Below are positions 53,501 through 64,000 of a stretch of DNA of 64,000 nt, piece after piece (the stretch's first letter is position 1; the number at the start of each line of letters is the position of its first letter). The notes beneath the pieces are model-generated. The model worked only from the letters and a program-made list of their open reading frames with translations, was not told the DNA's origin and did not search any database. The DNA is from Adiantum capillus-veneris (Eukaryota; Streptophyta; Polypodiopsida; Polypodiales; Pteridaceae), in assembly GCA_014529385.2 (NCBI GenBank), contig CM043947.1, positions 128,461,891 through 128,525,890 of the forward strand, read 5' to 3'. The position numbers and the translations under genes are program-made.

Positions 53501-53546
53501 AATTTCAAATTTTGAGACGGGACTGGTCAGAGTGCACTGACACTCG

Positions 53547-53895
53547 ACCTCTTTCATTCTATAAGAAGAATATTCACAGAAGTATCTCTAGCGTTGTTTT
53601 AGGCCACTTTACAGTTAGTCATTTGACCTTTCAAATTTTTAATGGAAAAGCTAGCCTTCTAAGTTTTTCTTTAAAATCTACCACATGGCGTTTTATTAAT
53701 AGAGTAAAATTTATTCCCCTTCACCAATACATAAGTGTAGATGGGTTGGCCAATATATCTATCCCGTAAACATATAGTTAGAGAATTTTCTAGTGAATCT
53801 TACATATATTTGGTAGTTTTTGGTGTATTTTTGGCGAATCTATTTTAATAATTGAAAAAAATTACCAATTTTGGGCAAATGTTTTCATAACTAAA
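53547..53895. repeat. Dispersed repeat, copy B
   Basis: Aligns with 8427-8745 over most of its length, with a roughly 35-bp insertion (about 53712-53746) absent from copy A. Confidence 0.75.
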
Positions 53896-53913
53896 TTCCA
53901 GATAAGCTAGAGG

Positions 53914-54470
53914 AACCAAAACCTAAGATGGGTAAATAGCCAAGTGTGCTCTATGGCAGCTGTGTACATGATCCCAAAGGTAAATTTGAACCAAAACCTG
54001 AGATGGGTAAATAGCCAAGTGTGCTCTATGGCAGCTGTGTACATGAGCCCAAAGGTAAATTTGAACTGGTGTATTCTATAGTCTATCTTGGTGAAAATGA
54101 GTTGCTTGAGTGGATACTGCCATTCTTTAACATCTGAGCAGTAGAAGAAGGCATGTCTAGCAATCTCTTTAAATTTCCTACATGTTGGGCATAATCCATT
54201 TGTTAATCCTCTATCCTACAATACGGTAGGAACCAAAACTTGAGATGGGTAAATAGCCAAGTGTGCTCTATGGCAGTTGTGTACATGAGCCCAAAGGTAA
54301 ATTTGAAATGGTTGATTCTATAGCCTGTCTTGGTGAAAATGAGTTGCTTGAGTGGATACCACCATTGTTTAACATCTGAGCAGTACAAGAAGGCATGTAT
54401 AGCATTCTCTTTAAATTTTGCTACATGTTGGCATAATCCATTTGTAAATCCTCAATCCTACAATAGAGTA
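53914..54470 (-). repeat. Tandem duplications of a LINE 3' segment
   Basis: A 75-bp unit (53914-53988) is followed by two copies of about 240 bp (53989-54231 and 54232-54470) that begin with the same 75 bp. Each 240-bp copy encodes, on the minus strand, the Cys-rich end of a LINE RT protein. Copy 1 reads GLCPTCRKFKEIARHAFFYCSDVK; copy 2 has a small deletion in the first CxxC. Confidence 0.85.
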
Positions 54471-55960
54471 GGAAGGGGGAGAGCACCAATGAAGAGAGTC
54501 GATAGGAATAGCTTACCCTTAAGATCTAACGATTGTTGCCAATTAGCTTCCATGAGTTGTTTCCACCATTCATTATCCCCATTAGTGTTCCAAAACTTAT
54601 CACATTTTCTTTCAATGTCATTTGGTTCTCTAAGCATCAAATCTCTTGTGTGAGGTGTCCGCACCAATTTTTTGTAAAAGAAGGTAACTTCCAATCTCTG
54701 AATCTATCCGCAAGGTTTTGAGTAAGAGGGACCTACAATTGAAATACAAAGTAGCATAGCTGATGCCAAGATCTTCTGTAGGGTATACCTAGTTGAAACA
54801 TGATCTTGGCCACTGCAAAAGACAAGAAGATTCCCTTAGAGTCCAAAATGGGGGAGATGTTTGTGATGCCATTTCTAAATAAGTACCTACATTTATTTCC
54901 CAAGGATAGGGTGCATGGATTTTTAAATAAGAAACTCCAATGTACATTTTTTGCTGACAGACAGGGAATTAACTGTATATCTAATTCTACCATTCCAAAC
55001 CAAAGAGGCACAACATTTCTTCCATGACTGAACCATGTATGAAGAAATTCTCTCCTTAATTTTCAAGGGATCATGAGAGCACAGTTTACCTCATTCAGAT
55101 AAAACCCACTCCTCTTTATACATCACTCTGATGTACTGAATCATCTCCCATATCACCCATGTCCAAGGCACTACCCTTTCAAACACGTGTTAGATAAAAG
55201 TGGCTCTTCTTGCATGAATATGGCAGTCAATGTTGATGATTCAAAGCCCCCAGCTCTATTTGGGTTGGGTGACAATGTCCCATCTAATGATACGGAAGGC
55301 CTGTTTGTTATACTTACCACCCCATAGAAACCTAAGCATAATGCTATTAACATGCTCAATGTGAGTGGCCTTCCAATCAAGTAGGGTAAAAGGAAAAAAA
55401 AAATGGAAAGAGGATAGACTACACTATCCTAATTCTAACGTGTAGAGGCCCACTCATCACAATGCCAGTAGTCAAATTTTTTCCTAACTCTATCTAGAAC
55501 CCAATCAATGAGCATTGTGTTGGTAACATCAATACCTAAAGGGTATCCTGAATAACTAAAGATATGACGTTTTTCTAATCATTTCCCATGCCAAATGAGA
55601 GACTCAAAGTTAACGGCAGACAGATTGATCATAGTAGATTTTGATATGTTCAAATGTAGTCCAACAACATGAGATCGAGTACAATTGTAGTAGTGTTAGA
55701 CAACTTGCCACATTTACATTACATGCTTTAAGAAACAAAAAATTATCATTTGCAAATCCTCAACCAAGCATATCCTTGTTTTGTATCTTCAAACCATGCA
55801 ACTTTCCTGTCTCTACTAGTTGGTTAAGCATACAAAACAAAGGGTGACTAGCCATTGCAAATAGTAAGGGGAAAATTCTCAGTAATGCTCCACAAGAAAA
55901 TGATTTATCTAAAAGCTACTGCCACAATGTTGATTCATGTATTGAGAAGTCCACATCTCA
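54100..55960 (-). pseudogene. LINE (L1-like) reverse transcriptase relic
   Basis: On the minus strand, from right to left, the pieces read: SFSCGALLRIFPLLFAMASHPLFCML; GFANDNFLFLKAC, the catalytic FADD with Asp to Asn (about 55764); SGLHLNISKS-like wording; LRFLWGG and WDIVTQPKQSWGFES (about 55250-55330); an SFLFKNP..GNKCRYLFRNGITNISPILDSKGIF segment (54733-55011); KCDKFWNTNGDNEWWKQLMEANW; and a CxxC..HxxxxC zinc knuckle. This order matches the RT and C-terminal region of plant LINEs. Many frameshifts and stops are present and no endonuclease part was found, so it is a 5'-truncated, old copy. Confidence 0.75.
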
Positions 55961-55976
55961 AAGGCTTGAAAGGGTA

Positions 55977-56096
55977 GGGAAAGGACGTTTACTATCCTTT
56001 CCCCGTAACAATTGTGACTGCATGGCGACCGACGGAGGCCGGGAGCCATGGCGGGAGCAGTTGTTACAAGGGAAAGGATAGTAAACGTCCTTTCCC
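55977..56096. repeat. 120-bp nested inverted repeat
   Basis: Arms 55977-56014 and 56058-56096 are near-perfect reverse complements with a 43-bp GC-rich loop. Each arm contains an inner palindrome (GGGAAAGGA..TCCTTTCCC), so the whole can fold as one long hairpin or as two short ones. No target duplication or ORF. Confidence 0.88.
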
Positions 56097-57640
<1,544 letters not shown>

Positions 57641-57914
57641 TTCAAGGTCACTTTCATGTGATGGGACCAACCTAAAGATGCTTTCTAAATGCCAAGAAAA
57701 ACAAGTTGAGATACCCCGCAGGAGCCACCCGTAGGGCCTCATGGTGGGGCCCACCTACATTATGCACCCCTATGGAGCCTTCACGGTCTAAAATGATATT
57801 TTTGGTGAATAAATAGTCCCTTTTATGTCCAATATTCAATGAGTGGTCAAAGGACACTTAATTAGGTCTAATCACTTACTCTAATTAAGTGTAGCATAAT
57901 CCCACTCCTACACA

Positions 57915-57927
57915 ACTATAAATAGCC
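57915..57927 (+). promoter_or_regulatory. TATA-box promoter, possibly of an LTR
   Basis: ACTATAAATAGCC is a strong plant TATA box, followed 30 bp on by leader-like CA/CT-rich sequence. The surrounding 57640-58260 has the composition of a plant LTR (pyrimidine-rich leader, TTAATTAGGTCTAATC upstream). No partner LTR or target duplication was found. Confidence 0.4.
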
Positions 57928-58259
57928 CCCCTTGGAGAGACTCAAGGACACACACACCTATATTTTCAACTTCATGTTGTTTCTTGATCAATAGTAGAGA
58001 AAACCCCAACTCTCCCTCTTTCACATCCTCCCTCCTAACCCTCCTCTTTGGAGGAAGTGCAACTCTATTCTCCACTCTCTCCATTCTACAATCTCTTATT
58101 CCATCAACCCAATAAATCATTTGTAGCACCTCAATAACTTGTAAATACATCATGATCTCTCTCATGGTTATGTTAATGATCATGAAATCATCTTCAAAAA
58201 CTTTCAAGTGTCGTAATTCGTGATGGTTAGCCAGCGTCAGTCCTCCCCTTAAAAGGTGT

Positions 58260-59170
58260 GCGAGAAATCAAGTAAGTGTTCTATTCTCAATTTACCATTG
58301 GTTTGTTTCTCCACACTTATTCAATTGGTCTAAAGAAATTTCTCACTCCAACTCTCTTTTGCTTCATTACATATGCATGTGGCTACCTCTCATGGTGATT
58401 TTATTTGTGTCACGGCATTGCATAGATGGAGATGAGCTCTCTATGCAAAGTGTGTTAGTTTGATGTAAGTGATTCTCTTGTGTGTTTGAGAGGCAAGTCT
58501 TGCGCGCATGATTTTTTTGATGAGTGCTTGAGAGAGGAAGAGTTTGGATGTATTATGGATATTCTTATGGGGAGAAGGTGAATGCTATTCCACAAATTGC
58601 ATATTTCATTTTGATGCACGACATTGGGTTGCATAATCATTGATGGTGTTCAAGTGTCCAAAGTGTATATAGAGTAAGGGGGTTTTCAGAGTGTGTTGCT
58701 TGGGTGGGTGAGTGCAAGTGTTATTTTTTTGATTGGTTTCCTTCTCCACTCCCAAAAGAAGGTGGTGCCCCAAGTAGTGTGCCTACCTCTTTACGAATAT
58801 TTTGTGAGGGTAGGCCCATTGGTTTGGGTTTAGAGGCCCCATTTCAAAAAGCTCGCCCTCATAAAGTGGTGCCCCCACGGAGGAACATATTTCCAAGTTA
58901 CCCTCAAATTCTTTAGTGATGAACAATGGAGTTCCCATCTATCCATTTCATTTTGCACAACACATTAGAGTAAATGTTCACATAGATAGAAAAGTCTTTT
59001 TCCAGCAACGCATTGTTTTTATGTTTGGTGCAGAAAGACTTAGAGAAATACTGGCATCACCCAATCCAATTATACTTCCAATCATCAATTATGAAACTTC
59101 TTTTGATGTTCACATTTTCATTTTGTTTTAAAGGCAGGAACAAGGAGTGGTGAAGGGGTGCTCAAGGGCC
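58260..59170. other. Mostly non-coding, two short unrecognised frames
   Basis: Plus-strand frames at 58704-58916 (70 aa) and 58916-59131 (71 aa) follow one another but show no domain. They could be remnants of the leader or gag of a lost element starting at the 57915 promoter. Confidence 0.3.
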
Positions 59171-59179
59171 ATATGAAGG

Positions 59180-60272
59180 AACGAGGTCTTCAAACCAACA
59201 ACGAGGAGTCCTTTATATGTGATGGATTTGGCAACAATGATCCTCTCTGTAGTTTATTTTGAGACTTTTTAGCTAATGCTTTGAAGAGTGCCCTATATCC
59301 CATCTGCGAGATTCCACTCTCATCAAGTATTGCTTGCACTTCCATTGGTTCCAACTAATTCTTGTTCATGAAGGAGGTAAGGAGCCTCCCTTTCAACTTA
59401 CAAATTTTTTTCTGAGTTATCATCTCTTCAACTACTTCTTTTGGAACTAGACGATTGTAATACACTCCGGTGTTGAAGCCTACACTGTTCGAGTTTGGAT
59501 GCAGCAAAGACCTGCCAAAAAAGCACCATGCGTTATGATCATGTATAGGAAAGTGTATCCATGTATTAGTGAAGCACATTGAAGATACAAAAGCAGAAAC
59601 AAACTTTAAGTTACTTTAAAGCTCGTATTTGTTTTTTCAGACCACCACTACTAATCTTCATGTTCTCAAAGTTGCACATATTTTGTTTTCTTTTCCGATT
59701 ACCAAGCACGATGTCTTTCTCTCGCAAACTTGTGATCTTCTTCTCAAGGCTTTGGATTATCTCTTTGTTTGATGAAATCTTTGGACAAGAGCATGCTTCC
59801 TTAGTTTCTTCAGCTGCATGTTCTCAATCGCCAGGAGGTTTCTTTGCCTTTCCACATTCAATCCTCTCATTTCCAAATGTTCGGTGTATCCCAATAACCC
59901 ATCCCTGCCATCGCCTATGAAATGTAAGAGGTTATTGATATTAGCAAAGGGAGGTGGAGCATTTGTCGTAGGATCCTTTGGATAAATAGACCCATCGGTC
60001 CACAAATCCAAATGATGTTCCTTTTTTGTCCTTCTAAGTTCTTTCTCCCATTGAGATAAGAAAAACTCCCTCCTATGTTTCTGCAACGGTGCATACTCTT
60101 GCAATACATCAACATGAAGATGATGTATGTTCTTTCTTTGGGTAAGTGTTGAAGATGAAGGGGTTGAGGATTGCAAGTTCAAATTGGTGTTTTCATCAGA
60201 AAAAGAAGCGTTCTCCATTCCTAGAGTTGATAGAGAAATAGACAGACACTTAAAACTCATGAAATATCTCAA
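59180..60272 (-). pseudogene. Broken gene of unknown function
   Basis: The minus-strand frame 60272-59757 gives a Ser/Thr-rich start and a charged, helical segment (QEYAPLQKHRREFFLSQWEKELRRTKKEHH..LRGLNVERQRNLLAIENMQLKKLRK), probably coiled coil. After a stretch with stops, and an acceptor-like TTTTTTGGCAG, a second piece reads SLLHPNSNSVGFNTGVYYNRLVPKEVVEEMITQKKICK. A TAG (59355-59357) interrupts it, and it resumes with LEPMEVQAILDESGISQMGYRALFKALAKK. The wording is protein-like across all pieces. I cannot name the family; it could be a host gene or an accessory ORF of the nearby gypsy relics. Confidence 0.45.
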
Positions 60273-60524
60273 GTTTTGGGAGGGAAGGCCATATTCTCAT
60301 GTTCAGAGTTGATAGAATCCCTGTGGATTATGTTTCTGGAGGGAACACTTGTAAGTTGGAATTTCAAATTATTAGCCATACGGTTAGTTGGATTCCTGAC
60401 AAGAGAACGAAGGATAAGAATGATAAAGACGACGACTACCTACCAAAGAATGTCATTTTGGCTATTTGTTGGTGCAAAAAAGTATCACAGAAAATGCACA
60501 ATTTAACATTTTCATTTTCTCTCT

Positions 60525-61450
60525 CTAAGCCCACGTGGAACTTCTTACAGGGCCCAAAAGTGAGTCCAACGTTCTCCTAATGGATCTCACCACCATCGTT
60601 GTAGTAGATGTAGGAAAGATCTTAGCAGGTACAATAGAGTGGTGTATCACAATGGAGATCATTTTGGGGATTTGAGCATTAACATATGCTCTCAAATCAT
60701 GTGGAAGCCCAACGCAATATTGTTGCTTTTGTTTGGAGAATCCCATCTTAATAAATACAGTGGCTTTGAGATGTAGATCCAAAAACTTATCAATGTACTT
60801 TTGGATGGTTTCTCCCTCTTCCAGCTTGAAGCTTCTCCATGCGGTTAAGACTTCATCTTTAGCGCCTTCTGGGAGAAATTTCTTAATGATAGAAATTTGG
60901 CATTCCTTCCAAGTCCTTGGTGCTAGTAGACATTGAGCTCTTAGAGGAGCTCACCAATGCCTAGTGGACTTTTGGAAATACATACATGGCGTAGCTTGGA
61001 GACTTCTGTGAAGTGCTCACCTCCAAAAGATGCATCAAATTGTTGAATAAAGTGTAGTACCTTATTCATATCACCATATGTCCCATCAAAGGAAAGGAAA
61101 GTAATTCTTTTTTCTCCTTCCTTGAACTTTTGGAGACGGCGATACCTTTTCTACGCTTGATGTACATGTCTATGCCCTCTTCCCTTTCAGGGTGGTGGAC
61201 AGGAGCTAGCTTCTTGCGCACTCACATCGTAGCTAGAATAATTGGGTGAGGAAGAAGGAGGAGAAGGGAATCTCCTTCTTCGCTGTCTTGGATTCCTTCT
61301 TTCACTCCTCCCATCGCTAGAGGAGGAAGTATTGTAGCATGAGCTAGCACAACCTCGCTTTGTTGAGAGAATAGGAGAGAGTTTTGGATGACTTTGTCAA
61401 AGTGCAAACACGAAGGAAAATGAGAACCCCTATAGCCTTGCACACACCAC
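60525..61450 (-). pseudogene. Gypsy gag relic (second family)
   Basis: Minus-strand pieces: RQRRRRFPSPPSSSPNYSS; YGDMNKVLHFIQQFDASFGGEHFTEVSKL; PLRAQCLLAPRTWKECQIS; FLPEGAKDEVLTAWRSFKLEEGETIQKYIDKF; and LDLHLKATVFIKMGFSKQKQQYCVGLPHDL, ending TTTM. These follow the capsid part of plant gypsy gag (TW..F, LTAWR..L..GESIQ-YV..F, YC.GLP). At least three frame changes and several stops. No zinc knuckle was found. Confidence 0.7.
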
Positions 61451-61499
61451 ACCGTCGGAAAGAAACACCACAAAGATGCGGAAAACACCTATGTCGAAC

Positions 61500-62639
61500 A
61501 CCTGTAGAGTCGGGTGGACAGTCCTAACCCAAACCATGATTAAAATTGATGAAAACCAAGACCTTAAAGATGAAACTCGTGTCATGTAGACCTCTGTAGA
61601 GTATCCATATGCTTAATTCCGACACCAGACGAGAGAGTTACAAGCTTTCGAAGATGGGGTCTCTCTCCAAAGCTCCAAAAAAGCTAGTCTCTGTTAGGAA
61701 AAAGGGGTGTGCATGGAATTGCAGCTATTAAAAGGGGATTTTTTTGGCTCTTATCCCAAGGGATTTTCTCTCTCTTCTTAGACGACATGGTTCTCTCCTC
61801 GGGCACCTTTTAATTGGTCCAATTTTGGCCTTTTTTGGGTCACAAATGAGTTGTCGGCCACTTTTTGATCAAGGCAAGTGGGGAAAGGGGATGTCCAGTG
61901 GACCAAAAAAGTGCCCAGGCACCTGGGCAGTTGGTGTGGAATGAAAATGGAATCCCCTCTCTCCCCCAAAGTCCACGAGCCCTCATAAGAAAGGGCTCCA
62001 TTAGCTCCTTTGATACACCTTTAGGGGGTACCCACTCCCCCCCTTATACCCTCCAATTTCCACTTCCTCCCCGCCATGTGGGATTACTCCATTGCCACTT
62101 GGCACCATCCTCCCACCTTTCCAACTTCTCAAAAATTTCCAGGTTCTCCCAAAGCATGAGGGGACTTCTCGGACAATTTTCCCTGAGACATACGTTACTG
62201 CTCCTCTCACCGAATTACGCACCGTAACACACGACTCGAAGCCCATCACCTCAGCTATCTCCAGAAATATAAAACTTCAGCAATTCTAATATTAGACCCC
62301 CAAGTTGGCCTATTTTCCCTTCTCGCATGCACCCGCAATCACCTTCTACGTTGAGACCGGCCGCTTCGGATGCTCATAATTCATGACGTACAAGTCCTAT
62401 TCAAAAGCTGTTAAGCATGGCTGAAAACCCTTATTAAAAACCATATTTTGGAGTCTCGAACAACACAAAACATCAGCATTCAAGCTTGACCAAAACCAAG
62501 ACTTTGTACAGGGTTTTTTATACGGACGCTTTCAAAGCTGGAAGCACTATGTACATATATATACATGGGGGTGGTCAACAAGTTTTTCTGGCATTATTTA
62601 TGGCCTTTGTACTCATTTAGAAAATGCCTGACATAACTT
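61500..62639. other. Non-coding interval between gypsy relics
   Basis: No credible gene. On the minus strand it lies after an integrase tail and before a gag, so it may contain a decayed LTR, but no TG..CA pair, PBS or duplication could be confirmed. Confidence 0.4.
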
Positions 62640-63020
62640 GCAGACCCCCCCTAGCCTGCTTGATCATTCATGACAAGCAGAGGTCCCTAGGGTGAAAAAT
62701 TGCTGCAGCTCATCCCCAGAAACCTCATCTACCTTTTGTGGCGCATTCACACTCTTTGTTTCCATTGATAGCATCTCATCTATCACAATAGCCATCAACC
62801 GTGCTAAATACTTCTTAAGTCTATAACCATTAACACGGTAGCTATGTAGTGTACCATCTAAATCAGCTAGCTAATATGTCCCATTATCAAACTTGTTTAC
62901 AACAGTAAAAGGACCCTCCCAATTGATCTGGAACTTCTTTTGGAAAGTGTGGTCCAATTTACTATTGTATCACAAAACAAGATCTCTTTTCTCAATTCCC
63001 TTATCTTTCATGCTGATAGC
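62640..63020 (-). pseudogene. Gypsy integrase C-terminal relic (GPF/Y module)
   Basis: The minus strand reads DLVL-stop-YNSKLDHTFQKKFQINWEGPFTVVNKFDNGTY-stop-LADLDGTLHSYRVNGYRLKKYL. This is the GPF/Y module that follows the integrase core in Ty3/gypsy elements. Two in-frame stops interrupt it, and homology ends abruptly near 63020. Confidence 0.72.
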
Positions 63021-64000
63021 CGTTTTTCGGCTCATTGTAATTGCCACATAGAGTTACCTCACCCTACCAAAATCACCCAAACACTGTGGCTATCCCTACC
63101 ATTTCACTGTACATAGGCGTGCGTGAGTCACGGGACTTTTCCCATATCTTCTTAAAAAACCCTCAATTAGCTAGTCATTGGGCTAGTTGAGCCAAAAAAA
63201 TAAAAAATATAAAAAAATATAAGTATATTATGGCCCATGCGTATGTAAATATTTCTTTGTATGTAGGGCCTAAATAAAAGATTTTTTCATAATTATTTTG
63301 GTATTTATTTAAATATTTCTACCTAGGTGTGTGTTATTTATGCTCTGTACATTGCCTCACCATTACCACAATTTTTCTTACCATTTTTCATACTCTTTAT
63401 TCCATATAGAAATATTTTCATGTAAGCTTCTCTAATATTTGGTGTAACTCCACCCCAACAAAAATCCAAAAAAACTAGTTTCATTTATGTGTATATTTTT
63501 TCACTATTGTGATTTTTCCCTTCCTACATCTATTTTGTTTTTTTTTCTAAAAAATTAGAACACCAAAAATATTTATCTTTTTATGGTAGCCTCATAATGA
63601 GAGAGATTTATTTTGACCCCTTTATATTTTTTCCACTTATATTATTTATATTTGACATGTACATATTTTTTAGACCCCTCAATATTTGATTTTCTTAGTT
63701 GTACTATTCACTTATATCATAATCTCAACAATATCTTCAATTATAGACCTACCAAATAAGGTCAAGGGTAGGTGGCATGCATACATGCACTATGGAGGGC
63801 TCACTCTTGGAGGTATTCAAAAGAATCATCCAAAGAAGGACCCCACAAGGACCTTGTGCAGTGGAAAAAAACGGTCGGTTTTGCTGAATTTTTAAAGTTC
63901 ACTTGCTCTCCGAATTTGAAAAGGTGATACAAACAAAAGTTGTAGCTCGTGGGCTGAACTTTTGCCTCAAATTTTTTCATATTTTTTTGAGCTACGAGCT
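63021..64000. other. AT-rich non-coding end of window
   Basis: Runs of A/T, no ORF of interest, no structured repeat. One 69-codon frame (63686-63895) begins with a hydrophobic run but is probably chance in AT-rich sequence. Confidence 0.5.

Noticed and set aside
61630-61660. TGGTGTCGGAATT on the minus strand as a primer binding site
   Set aside because: No LTR end (CA) lies directly before it, and the match to tRNA-Met is poor beyond the first bases.

Overview
The window looks like repeat-rich nuclear DNA of a land plant, most likely a fern. The evidence is indirect. There are decayed pentatricopeptide-repeat (PPR) genes of the PLS type with the near-uniform wording seen in fern PPR families. 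There are plant Ty1/copia and Ty3/gypsy retrotransposons with tRNA-Met and tRNA-Asp primer sites, plant-type Helitron ends, very long CT/AG microsatellites, and almost no intact host genes. The species is an inference.

Layout. 1-7.85 kb: two copies of a 1.3 kb repeat with a Helitron-like 5' end. The first copy is split by a 4.95 kb non-autonomous Helitron (1306-6255, minus strand) that carries a decayed PPR gene of about twelve PLS triplets. 7.85-12.6 kb: non-coding sequence with tandem repeats, a SINE-like element and a possible solo LTR. 12.64-26.11 kb: a 13.5 kb Ty3/gypsy element (minus strand) with two 553-bp LTRs, a GTACA target duplication, tRNA-Asp PBS, gag with four zinc knuckles, protease, RT, RNase H and integrase. 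It also has a second retropepsin-like domain after the integrase and a separate small acidic ORF before the 3' LTR. 26.24-29.03 kb: an intact pogo-type DDD transposase ORF (minus strand), preceded by a Cys-rich 110-aa ORF and a short 5' intron. 29.0-31.4 kb: an isolated Helitron 3' end and a second SINE-like copy interrupted by a 340-bp Tourist-like MITE. 31.5-33.3 kb: a candidate two-exon host gene (plus strand) of unknown function.

34.3-38.5 kb: more PPR fragments interleaved with long CT tracts, and a broken F-box gene. 40.29-51.07 kb: nested copia elements. The outer one (minus strand, 192-bp LTRs, ATTAG duplication) is interrupted by a younger plus-strand one (41141-46354, 322-bp LTRs, GACAT duplication). 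Both carry disabling changes. 51-64 kb: microsatellite-linked tandem duplications, gypsy gag relics, a LINE relic with a duplicated 3' end, a nested inverted repeat, a broken ORF of unknown function, a gypsy integrase tail and AT-rich sequence.

The window therefore records layered transposon insertion. The order can be read from nesting: inner copia after outer copia, MITE after SINE, Helitron after the repeat it splits. The only coding units without visible breaks are the pogo transposase, its Cys-rich neighbour, the gypsy accessory ORF and the two-exon gene.
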